A stretch of 15,103 bases of DNA, taken from positions 1-15,103 of the forward strand of contig DFHC01000114.1 of assembly GCA_002372575.1 (NCBI GenBank). Direction: 5' to 3'. A program made the translations under genes and the position numbers. Under the pieces are notes generated by a model. That model was not told the DNA's origin, did not search any database, and saw nothing but the letters and a program-made list of their open reading frames with translations. The stretch comes from a bacterium UBA3734. GTDB taxonomy: Bacteria > Bacteroidota > Bacteroidia > Bacteroidales > Bacteroidaceae. Shown piece by piece: positions 1 to 5,771 of this stretch (position 1 is the stretch's first letter; each line of letters opens with the position of its first letter).

Positions 1-2
1 AC

Positions 3-56
3 AAGGGCAACGACTTCTTCCAGACGCTGAAACCGTGGTGTCCGAGGAAGGGGTAA
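3..56 (+). CDS. C-terminal end of an unidentified protein (partial)
   Basis: The frame beginning at base 3 is open from the window edge and ends at TAA 54-56. It encodes KGNDFFQTLKPWCPRKG. The codons are G/C-rich at third positions like the neighbouring genes, and AT-rich, repetitive non-coding sequence starts directly after the stop. This is the pattern expected at a real gene end. Seventeen residues are too few to recognise a family, so no function is proposed. The short length leaves a real chance that this is a random open frame. Confidence 0.4.
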   Translation, partial: KGNDFFQTLKPWCPRKG

Positions 57-58
57 AA

Positions 59-118
59 AGTTAAGAAGTTAAGGAGTTAAGGAGTTAAAGAGTTAAAAAT
101 TAGGAGTCAGGAGTCAGG
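59..118. repeat. Short tandem repeats (8-bp AGTTAAGR units, then 7-bp AGTCAGG units)
   Basis: Five consecutive 8-bp units fill 59-98: AGTTAAGA, AGTTAAGG, AGTTAAGG, AGTTAAAG and AGTTAAAA. After a 6-bp junction, AGTCAGG occurs twice at 105-118. The array lies in the 107-bp spacer between the upstream stop and pepT. It contains no recognisable promoter box. Related tracts occur at 5741-5765 and, in different form, inside the GH92 gene. Confidence 0.85.
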
Positions 119-132
119 AAACATTTCTCGTA

Positions 133-154
133 CCCCCGCACCTCCGCACCCCCC
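133..154. repeat. C-rich tract with CCGCACC direct repeat
   Basis: CCGCACC occurs at 136-142 and 144-150, embedded in a C-rich run, and ends 9 bp before the pepT start codon. It follows the purine-rich repeats at 59-118. Together the two tracts take up most of the pepT upstream spacer. No function is evident, and no -7 type promoter motif is visible in this spacer. Confidence 0.6.
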
Positions 155-163
155 AGAAATATC

Positions 164-1387
164 ATGAACATCGTTGAAAGATTTTTAAACTATACAAAGT
201 TCGACACGCAGTCGAACGAAGACAGCACGAGCATTCCCAGCACATCGAAACAGCTGATTTTCGCCGAATTTCTGAAGAAAGAACTCGAAAACGAAGGCTT
301 CGACGACGTGGAGATGGACGAAATGGGCTACATCTATGCCACCCTGCCCGCCAACACGAAGAAGAAAGCCCCCGTCATCGGCTTCATCTCGCACTACGAC
401 ACCAGCCCCGACTGCTCGGGAGCCGACATCAAGCCGCGCATCGTCGAAAACTACGACGGGCAGCCCATCACGCTCTCAGAAGGCATCGTGTCGCCTCCGG
501 AGAAGTTCCCCGAACTGCTCGACCACGTGGGCGAAGACCTCATCGTCACCGACGGCACCACGCTGCTCGGAGCCGACGACAAGGCCGGAATCGCCGAAAT
601 TATCCACGCCATGTGCTACCTGCGCGACCACAAGGAGATTGAACACGGGAAAATTCGCGTGGCCTTCAATCCCGACGAGGAAATCGGCATGGGCGCACAC
701 CATTTCAACGTCGAGAAATTCGGCTGCGAATGGGCCTACACCATCGATGGCGGCGACCTCGGCGAACTGGAATTCGAGAATTTCAACGCAGCCTCGGCAA
801 AAATCCACTGCAAGGGCGTGAGCGTGCATCCGGGCTACGCAAAGGGAAAAATGCTAAACGCCAACTCGCTGGCCGTGGAATTCGCCCGGATGCTGCCCGC
901 CGACGAAACGCCCGAGCACACCGAGGGCTACGAAGGCTTCTATCATCTGCTCGGCATTCAGAGCGGCATCGAGAAAGCAACGCTCAGCTACATCATCCGC
1001 GACCACGACCGCGACCGCTTCGAAGACCGCAAGGCATTCATCGAGAAATGCGTGCGCCAAATGCAGGAAAAATACGGCGAAGAGGCCGTCACTGCCGACG
1101 TGAAAGACCAATATTACAACATGAAGGAGAAAATCGACCCGCAGATGCACGTCATCGACATCGTCCTGCACGCAATGCAAGACTGCGGCGTGGCTCCGAA
1201 AGTGAAACCCATCCGAGGCGGCACCGACGGCGCACAGCTCTCGTTCAAGGGACTGCCCTGCCCGAATATCTTCGCTGGCGGCGTGAATTTCCACGGCCCC
1301 TACGAGTTCGTCTCCGTGCAGGTAATGCAGAAAGCCGCCGACGTCATTGTGCGCATCTGTGAACTCACCGCCCGATACAACGACTGA
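164..1387 (+). CDS. pepT: Peptidase T (tripeptide aminopeptidase), M20B metallopeptidase
   Basis: This cytosolic di-zinc aminopeptidase removes the N-terminal residue from tripeptides in the last steps of peptide use. At 407 residues it is the usual length for PepT. The whole zinc site is visible: His77 and Asp79 in SHYDTSP, Asp138 in LLGADDKAG, the Glu172-Glu173 pair in PDEEIG (first Glu the general base, second a ligand), Asp195 in YTIDGGD, and His377 in NFHGPYEF. The YTIDGG and GGTDG segments are typical of PepT rather than other M20 peptidases. The ATG at 164 gives the standard N-terminus [17 protein letters not shown]. Its stop overlaps the start of the antiporter gene by one base (TGATG), so the two are probably translated from one mRNA. 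No promoter was recognised in the repeat-filled upstream spacer. Confidence 0.96.
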   Translation: MNIVERFLNYTKFDTQSNEDSTSIPSTSKQLIFAEFLKKELENEGFDDVEMDEMGYIYATLPANTKKKAPVIGFISHYDTSPDCSGADIKPRIVENYDGQPITLSEGIVSPPEKFPELLDHVGEDLIVTDGTTLLGADDKAGIAEIIHAMCYLRDHKEIEHGKIRVAFNPDEEIGMGAHHFNVEKFGCEWAYTIDGGDLGELEFENFNAASAKIHCKGVSVHPGYAKGKMLNANSLAVEFARMLPADETPEHTEGYEGFYHLLGIQSGIEKATLSYIIRDHDRDRFEDRKAFIEKCVRQMQEKYGEEAVTADVKDQYYNMKEKIDPQMHVIDIVLHAMQDCGVAPKVKPIRGGTDGAQLSFKGLPCPNIFAGGVNFHGPYEFVSVQVMQKAADVIVRICELTARYND

Positions 1388-3678
1388 TGGAAGCCCTGAT
1401 TCTCGACCTCACGCTGATTCTTGTTGTTGCAGGCGCAGTGACGTTGCTGTTCAAGAAGCTCAAGCAACCGCTTGTGCTGGGCTATATCGTGGCCGGATTT
1501 CTCGTCTCGCCCCACATGCCCTACTTGGCGTCGGTGGTCGATAAGGAAAACATCCAGACCTGGGCCGACATTGGCGTGCTCTTCCTGCTTTTCGCGCTCG
1601 GACTCGACTTTTCGTTCAAGAAAATCCTGAAAATGGGCATGGCTCCGGCCATCGCCGCGTGCAGCATCGTGTTTTCGATGATGTTGCTCGGCACGCTTGT
1701 GGGCAAAGCCTTCGGATGGTCGCAGATGAACTGCATTTTCCTCGGCGGAATGCTCGCCATGTCGTCCACCACCATTATATATAAGGCCTTCGACGACATG
1801 GGGCTGCGGCAGCAGCGATTCGCCTCGCTCGTGATGAGCGTGCTGATTCTGGAAGACGTGCTCGCCATCGTGATGATGGTGATGCTGTCCACTATCGCAG
1901 GCACGTCGGCAAGTCCGGCGGATGGAGGCGGAGTGGGACAGGAAATCCTGATGAGCACGCTGCGGCTGGGATTTATCCTGATTCTGTGGTTCGTAGTGGG
2001 CATTTTCCTGATTCCGCTGTTTCTGCGCAAGACGCGCAAGCTGATGACCGACGAGATGCTGGTCATCATCTCGCTCGGACTGTGTTTCCTGATGGCGGTC
2101 ATTGCCACGCAGGCCGGATTCAGCTCAGCCTTTGGAGCCTTCGTGATGGGTAGTATTTTGGCCGAAACCATCGAGGCCGACAAGATTATCCGACTGGTGG
2201 AACCCGTGAAAAATCTCTTTGGAGCCGTATTTTTCGTGTCGGTCGGCATGTTGGTCGATCCGCAGATTCTCGTCACGCAGTGGTTGCCCATCATCGTGCT
2301 TACGCTTACGATTCTCTTCGGACAGGCCGTTTTCGGCTCCACGGGCTATATGCTCAGCGGTCAGCCGCTGAAAACGGCGATGCGCTGCGGCTTTTCGATG
2401 GCACAAATCGGCGAATTTGCCTTTATCATCGCCTCGCTCGGACTGACGCTGGGCGTCATCGGCGATTTCCTCTATCCGATTGTCGTGGCCGTGTCGGTGG
2501 TCACAACATTCCTCACGCCCTACATGATTCGCGCTGCCGGCCCAGCTTACGAACTGCTCGAACGGCGAATGCCCAAGCAGTGGCTACGACGCCTCAACCA
2601 CCTCGGCGAATCGCACCACGCCACGGCCTCGGAGCAGAATCTGTGGAAGCGACTGCTCACGCAAATCAGCGTGAACACGGTCATCTATTCGATTCTCTCG
2701 AGTGCCACCATCGCCCTGATGTTCACCGTCGTCAAGCCGTTTTTCGCCCAACTGCTGCCCGAATCCTTGTCGATTTTCGGTTTTCAGCTGTCGATTATCA
2801 ACCTTTTGACCGGCCTGCTCGCCGTGCTGTTCATTTCGCCCTTCCTGCGCGCGATGATTATGAAGAAGAACCACTCGCAAGAGTTCCGAGCCCTCTGGAT
2901 GGAGAGCAGGATGAACCGCCCGCCGCTCGTTTTCACCGTTTTGGCGCGTATTTTTATCGCTGCCGCCTTCATTTTCTATGTTGTCAACCACCTTTCGCAC
3001 TTCAAGAGCGCGTTCATCGTGGCCATCGCGCTGGTGGCCATCGTGGTGATGGTGATGTCGCGCAGCCTGAAACACCGCAGCATCAAACTTGAGAGAATGT
3101 TCGTGCAGAACCTGCGCTCGAAGGAGATTCAAGCACAGGTGCAGGGGCGCAAAAAACCGCTTTTCGAAGGCCATCTGCTCGACCGCGACATCCATATCAC
3201 CGACTTCATCGTGCCTGACGACTCCGCGTGGACGGGCCATACGCTCAGCCAGCTCAACATCGGGCAGCGTTTCGGCGTACACGTGAGCAGCATTCTTCGC
3301 GGACGGCAGCGACTCAACATTCCCACCGGCGACACCGTGATTTTCCCGGGCGACCGCATCCAGGTCATCGGCAGCGACGACCAGCTACAACACTTCGCCA
3401 CCGTGCTCCGCAGCGAGCTCATCCCCGAGGATGCCGAAATCGAGAAGCGCGAGATGCACCTGCGCAAAATCGTGCTCGACGGCGACAGCCCCTTCATTGG
3501 AAAAACGCTCAAGGAAAGTGGCCTGCGCGAGGAATACAACTGCATGGTCGTGGGCATTGAGGAGGGTCAGCAAGACCTCACCATCATCGATGCCAACCAC
3601 CTTTTCGAGCACGGCGACATCGTGTGGGTCGTGGGCGAAGACGACGATTTGAAGCGGCTGAATGAAATAAAATCGTAA
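1387..3678 (+). CDS. CPA2-family cation:proton antiporter with two C-terminal RCK_C (TrkA-C) domains
   Basis: Inner-membrane antiporter of the KefB/CPA2 family, probably exchanging K+ or Na+ for H+. Residues 1-385 form the hydrophobic Na+/H+ exchanger core, with the Glu156-Asp157 pair in LILEDVLAI at the usual ion-binding site and the conserved stretch MSSTTIIYKAFDD near 125-137. Residues about 430-560 hold four further hydrophobic segments (about 430-450, 463-490, 512-535 and 541-558) beyond the core. The cytosolic tail has two TrkA-C/RCK_C-like modules, at about 602-672 and 690-758, each with a GD.I.V.G pattern. No Rossmann RCK_N nucleotide-binding domain is present, so control is probably by a small ligand bound to RCK_C, as inferred from the fold. 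The start overlaps the pepT stop by one base. Ion specificity cannot be read from the sequence, so no symbol is given. Confidence 0.9.
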   Translation: MEALILDLTLILVVAGAVTLLFKKLKQPLVLGYIVAGFLVSPHMPYLASVVDKENIQTWADIGVLFLLFALGLDFSFKKILKMGMAPAIAACSIVFSMMLLGTLVGKAFGWSQMNCIFLGGMLAMSSTTIIYKAFDDMGLRQQRFASLVMSVLILEDVLAIVMMVMLSTIAGTSASPADGGGVGQEILMSTLRLGFILILWFVVGIFLIPLFLRKTRKLMTDEMLVIISLGLCFLMAVIATQAGFSSAFGAFVMGSILAETIEADKIIRLVEPVKNLFGAVFFVSVGMLVDPQILVTQWLPIIVLTLTILFGQAVFGSTGYMLSGQPLKTAMRCGFSMAQIGEFAFIIASLGLTLGVIGDFLYPIVVAVSVVTTFLTPYMIRAAGPAYELLERRMPKQWLRRLNHLGESHHATASEQNLWKRLLTQISVNTVIYSILSSATIALMFTVVKPFFAQLLPESLSIFGFQLSIINLLTGLLAVLFISPFLRAMIMKKNHSQEFRALWMESRMNRPPLVFTVLARIFIAAAFIFYVVNHLSHFKSAFIVAIALVAIVVMVMSRSLKHRSIKLERMFVQNLRSKEIQAQVQGRKKPLFEGHLLDRDIHITDFIVPDDSAWTGHTLSQLNIGQRFGVHVSSILRGRQRLNIPTGDTVIFPGDRIQVIGSDDQLQHFATVLRSELIPEDAEIEKREMHLRKIVLDGDSPFIGKTLKESGLREEYNCMVVGIEEGQQDLTIIDANHLFEHGDIVWVVGEDDDLKRLNEIKS

Positions 3679-3680
3679 AA

Positions 3681-3696
3681 AAATACAAAAGTATTT
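3681..3696. promoter_or_regulatory. Perfect 16-bp palindrome overlapping the argR -33 element
   Basis: AAATAC-AAAA-GTATTT is a 6-bp inverted repeat around a 4-base A spacer. It starts two bases after the antiporter stop codon, and its right arm overlaps the TTTG -33 element. It has no G/C stem or following T-run, so it is not a convincing terminator. Its layout of short arms around a 4-bp AT centre resembles an ARG box, so a DNA-binding site for ArgR is a reasonable inference. Confidence 0.45.
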
Positions 3697-3725
3697 GGGA
3701 ATTCTGCCTTTTTTGTGTAACTTTG
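3694..3725 (+). promoter_or_regulatory. argR promoter, Bacteroidetes type
   Basis: TTTG at 3694-3697 and TAACTTTG at 3718-3725 are separated by 20 bp, matching the Bacteroidetes sigma-ABfr -33/-7 arrangement. Transcription should start near 3731-3734, about 18 nt before the argR ATG. This places argR under its own promoter despite the short distance to the antiporter gene. Confidence 0.75.
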
Positions 3726-3732
3726 CAAACGT

Positions 3733-3750
3733 AACGAATACTTATTCAAA
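3733..3750. promoter_or_regulatory. Candidate ARG box (ArgR operator) at the argR transcription start
   Basis: The core GAAT-ACTT-ATTC at 3736-3747 is symmetric over GAATA/TATTC. It matches the well-known ARG box core TGAAT-WWWW-ATTCA at 12 of 14 positions: the leading T is C, and one W is C. It lies between the -7 box and the ATG, where a bound repressor would block transcription, so negative autoregulation is inferred. Its centre is 53 bp from the centre of the palindrome at 3681-3696. Confidence 0.55.
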
Positions 3751-4242
3751 ATGAGAGACAAAAAAAACAGATTAGAGACCCTGAAAATGCTCATTTCGAG
3801 CAAGGAGCTGGGCAGTCAGGAGGAAGTTCTGAAGGAATTGCAGCTGGAAGGCTTCCAACTCACGCAAGCCACGCTGAGCCGCGACCTGAAACAACTGAAA
3901 GTGGCCAAGGCTGCGTCGATGAACGGAAAATACGTCTATGTACTCCCGAACGAAACGATGTATAAGCGCGTCAGCGACGGCTCCACGGCCCGCGAAATGC
4001 TGGAGTCGCCCGGATTTCTCTCGCTCGACTTCACGGGGAACCTCGGTGTCATCAAAACGCGCCGCGGATATGCCAGCCTGCTGGCCTACAACATTGACAT
4101 GGTGGATATTCCCAGCATTTTGGGCACCATCGCCGGCTACAACACCATCCTGCTCATTCTCAAGGAAGGTGCCGACAAGCACAACCTGATTGCCGACCTG
4201 AGCAACATCATTCCTGACATCAATAAAGCTACCGACAAATAA
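3751..4242 (+). CDS. argR: Arginine repressor ArgR/AhrC
   Basis: Transcriptional regulator of arginine metabolism, hexameric in characterised relatives. Residues 1-65 form the winged helix, with the recognition segment TQATLSRDLKQLKVAK at about 38-53, the most typical ArgR sequence. Residues about 90-160 form the oligomerisation and effector domain, including GVIKTRRGYAS and ILGTIAGYNTILLILKEG. The length of 163 residues is normal. One oddity is that the usual GTIAGDDT motif reads GTIAGYNT, with Tyr130-Asn131 replacing the two aspartates that contact L-arginine in Escherichia coli ArgR. The effector response may therefore differ. The ATG at 3751 follows a well-placed promoter and probable ARG box. 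No arginine biosynthesis genes are adjacent, so any targets besides argR itself lie elsewhere. Confidence 0.93.
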   Translation: MRDKKNRLETLKMLISSKELGSQEEVLKELQLEGFQLTQATLSRDLKQLKVAKAASMNGKYVYVLPNETMYKRVSDGSTAREMLESPGFLSLDFTGNLGVIKTRRGYASLLAYNIDMVDIPSILGTIAGYNTILLILKEGADKHNLIADLSNIIPDINKATDK

Positions 4243-4331
4243 AAAACGAAAGTCATTGCAACTTTTCCGGCCCCAGTTTCGTCTAATGGAAAGAAAATAA
4301 TTTTAAAGTTTTAATTTTTAATTCAAGGATT

Positions 4332-4523
4332 ATGTCAACAGGAAAGAGACTTTTGCGGTCAAACGACCGATGGTTGGCCGGTGTGTGCGGTGGAATTGCC
4401 GATTATTTTGACTGGGATCCGGCTGTGGTGCGAATTTTCTATCTGCTGCTGAGCTTGTTCAGCGCAGGATTCCCGGGAATTCTCATTTATCTGGTTCTTT
4501 GGCTCATTATGCCGAAATACTAA
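4332..4523 (+). CDS. Small PspC-domain membrane protein
   Basis: This 63-residue protein is almost entirely a PspC domain: RLLRSNDRWLAGVCGGIADY at residues 6-25, FDWDPAVVRIFYLL at about 26-39, then one hydrophobic segment (about 33-59) ending in LWLIMPKY. Stand-alone PspC proteins sit in the inner membrane. Their family is named for phage-shock protein C, but a role in envelope stress here is inference from the family only. The gene lies 89 bp after argR. The spacer has an AT-rich stretch but no clear TAnnTTTG box, so it may be transcribed with argR. A strong terminator follows the stop closely. Confidence 0.9.
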   Translation: MSTGKRLLRSNDRWLAGVCGGIADYFDWDPAVVRIFYLLLSLFSAGFPGILIYLVLWLIMPKY

Positions 4524-4525
4524 TA

Positions 4526-4564
4526 AAAAGAAGCGTATGCCCGTTGGACATACGCTTTTTTTTT
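4526..4564. terminator. Bidirectional intrinsic terminator
   Basis: AAGCGTATG (4531-4539) and CATACGCTT (4549-4557) form a perfect 9-bp stem around a 9-base loop. A run of T (4556-4564) follows on the + strand, and an A-rich stretch (4526-4529) precedes it, which reads as T on the - strand. It sits between the convergent PspC and M23 genes and can end transcription from both directions. Confidence 0.9.
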
Positions 4565-4583
4565 GACTTTTCACGAATGAAAA

Positions 4584-5549
4584 TCAAGAGTAGCGGATGA
4601 GCTGACCCTGACGAATATTGGAATTTTTCTTGAGTCCATTCAGCTTGCGCAGCTGCTCTACGCTCACGCCGTATTTCGTGGCGATGCGATAAAGCGTTTC
4701 GCCCTTCTTCACCTTATGCACCTTGCGCGTGGCGGAAGCATAGCTCTTCTGCTTGGCTGTGCCGCTGTTGCGGTCTTTCGCAGCAGCCGTGGAATGCACG
4801 TCGGCGGGGTCGTAGCTGCCGTTGCCCTGCACGCCGCGCAGGCGAGTTGCCTCGCGTGCGTCGCGCTCATAGCTGTGCTTGCGATAGACGTAGAAGTCGG
4901 CCGTCACGTCCTGTGCGCGGAAGTCGAACAGCACGGCGGGATTCAGCGCCACGCCGCACAGACGCGTCTCGAAATGCAGGTGCGAACCCGTGGAGCGTCC
5001 CGTGCTTCCACCAAGTCCGATGACTTCACCCGATTTCACGCGCTGATTCTCCTTCACGATCTGCTTCGAGAGGTGTCCGTAGATGGTTTCAAGGCCGTTG
5101 TCGTGGCGAATGACGATATATTTTCCGTAGCCAGCAGCCTCATATTTCACCACGCGCACCACACCCGAGAAAGCCGAGCGGATGGTATCACCGGTATAGA
5201 CCTTGATGTCGAGCCCTTTGTGCTGACGACGCCAGCGCGGACCGAAATTCGAGGTGATAACGCGGCTGGGCGTGGGCATACAGAAGTCACGCAAGTCGAT
5301 TTTATATTCCTCGGGCAGTTGCGTGGCGCGATGGGCGTATTCGTTGCTCCAGTCGGCATAGAGGTCTTCGGCGGGCAGGCCGGAGTATTCGCGGTCTAAT
5401 AGTTGTTGGAAAGTGAGCGTATCCACGGCTTTCATTTTCTTATCGACGGGGGCTTGTCGCGCCAACAAATCTTGCGCTGCAACCTGCTGTCCTGAAAACG
5501 TGAAAACTACCGTAAATGCTAATGCCTTAATTGTCTTTTTTAAACTCAT
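4584..5549 (-). CDS. Secreted M23 peptidase with C-terminal LysM domain
   Basis: Probable zinc endopeptidase acting on peptidoglycan cross-links in the periplasm, 321 residues. Residues 1-25 are a signal peptide (basic SLKK, hydrophobic core, VAAQ cleavage region). Residues about 95-210 are the peptidase domain, with zinc ligands His110 and Asp114 (HKGLD) and His192 (SHLHFE), and the catalytic-type histidines His159 (YGHL) and His190 all present. It should therefore be active, unlike degenerate NlpD/EnvC homologues. Residues about 278-321 are a LysM glycan-binding module (VKKGETLYRIATKYGVS). The 70-residue linker is rich in Ser, Ala and Lys. The order of peptidase first and LysM last is the reverse of many NlpD-like proteins. 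It has its own promoter and a leader of about 100 nt. Confidence 0.93.
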   Translation of the reverse strand: MSLKKTIKALAFTVVFTFSGQQVAAQDLLARQAPVDKKMKAVDTLTFQQLLDREYSGLPAEDLYADWSNEYAHRATQLPEEYKIDLRDFCMPTPSRVITSNFGPRWRRQHKGLDIKVYTGDTIRSAFSGVVRVVKYEAAGYGKYIVIRHDNGLETIYGHLSKQIVKENQRVKSGEVIGLGGSTGRSTGSHLHFETRLCGVALNPAVLFDFRAQDVTADFYVYRKHSYERDAREATRLRGVQGNGSYDPADVHSTAAAKDRNSGTAKQKSYASATRKVHKVKKGETLYRIATKYGVSVEQLRKLNGLKKNSNIRQGQLIRYS

Positions 5550-5562
5550 AACTTGTCTTTTT

Positions 5563-5643
5563 TTAGGTTAGCCTTTCGCGTTGAAACTCGGCAAAATCGT
5601 CAGTCTCAAAACGCCCATTGAACCATACGAGAGCACAATGCAC
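5563..5643 (-). other. Possible 26-codon upstream ORF in the M23 leader
   Basis: On the - strand a GTG at 5643 opens a frame of 26 codons ending at TAA 5563-5565, 13 nt before the M23 ATG. The peptide would contain VWFNGRFETDDFAEFQ. The frame fills nearly the whole leader downstream of the predicted promoter. An imperfect stem (5578-5582 with 5610-5614) lies inside it. There is no ATG, and I recognise no family, so this is a candidate only. The leader could instead be a structured or unconstrained UTR. Confidence 0.25.
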
Positions 5644-5658
5644 TTGCAAAAGACGATG

Positions 5659-5666
5659 CAAAGATA
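5659..5666 (-). promoter_or_regulatory. Probable -7 promoter box of the M23 gene
   Basis: Read on the - strand, 5666-5659 is TATCTTTG, a full match to TAnnTTTG. The expected -33 TTTG is only T-rich (around 5686-5689), so the match is partial. Transcription from here gives a leader of about 100 nt, long compared with the 10-25 nt distances at the other promoters in this window. Confidence 0.5.
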
Positions 5667-5740
5667 AGAAAAAATTCTTGAAGAAAAAAGGGATGCGGCG
5701 AAAGATTAAGGTTTATTTTGGTGTTTTAACAATTGAAGAG

Positions 5741-5765
5741 AAGGAGTTAGAAGGAGTTAGGAGGA
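5741..5765. repeat. Short direct repeat (AAGGAGTTAG twice)
   Basis: AAGGAGTTAG occurs twice in tandem at 5741-5760, followed by GAGGA. It lies in the 222-bp spacer between the recG stop and the M23 start, 7 bp beyond the recG stop. The unit shares the GGAGTTA core with the array at 59-98. The rest of the spacer holds the M23 promoter and leader, with no other feature that I can recognise. Confidence 0.7.
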
Positions 5766-5771
5766 ACGAGC

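Noticed and set aside
1521..2342. A 273-codon frame antisense to the antiporter gene
   Set aside because: The + strand frame encodes regular membrane helices with the family's Glu-Asp ion site. The antisense product has no recognisable features.
4246..4282. ACGAAA/TTTCGT inverted repeat after argR, considered as a terminator
   Set aside because: Only 6 bp of stem with a 25-base loop and no T-run directly after it. Too weak to call.
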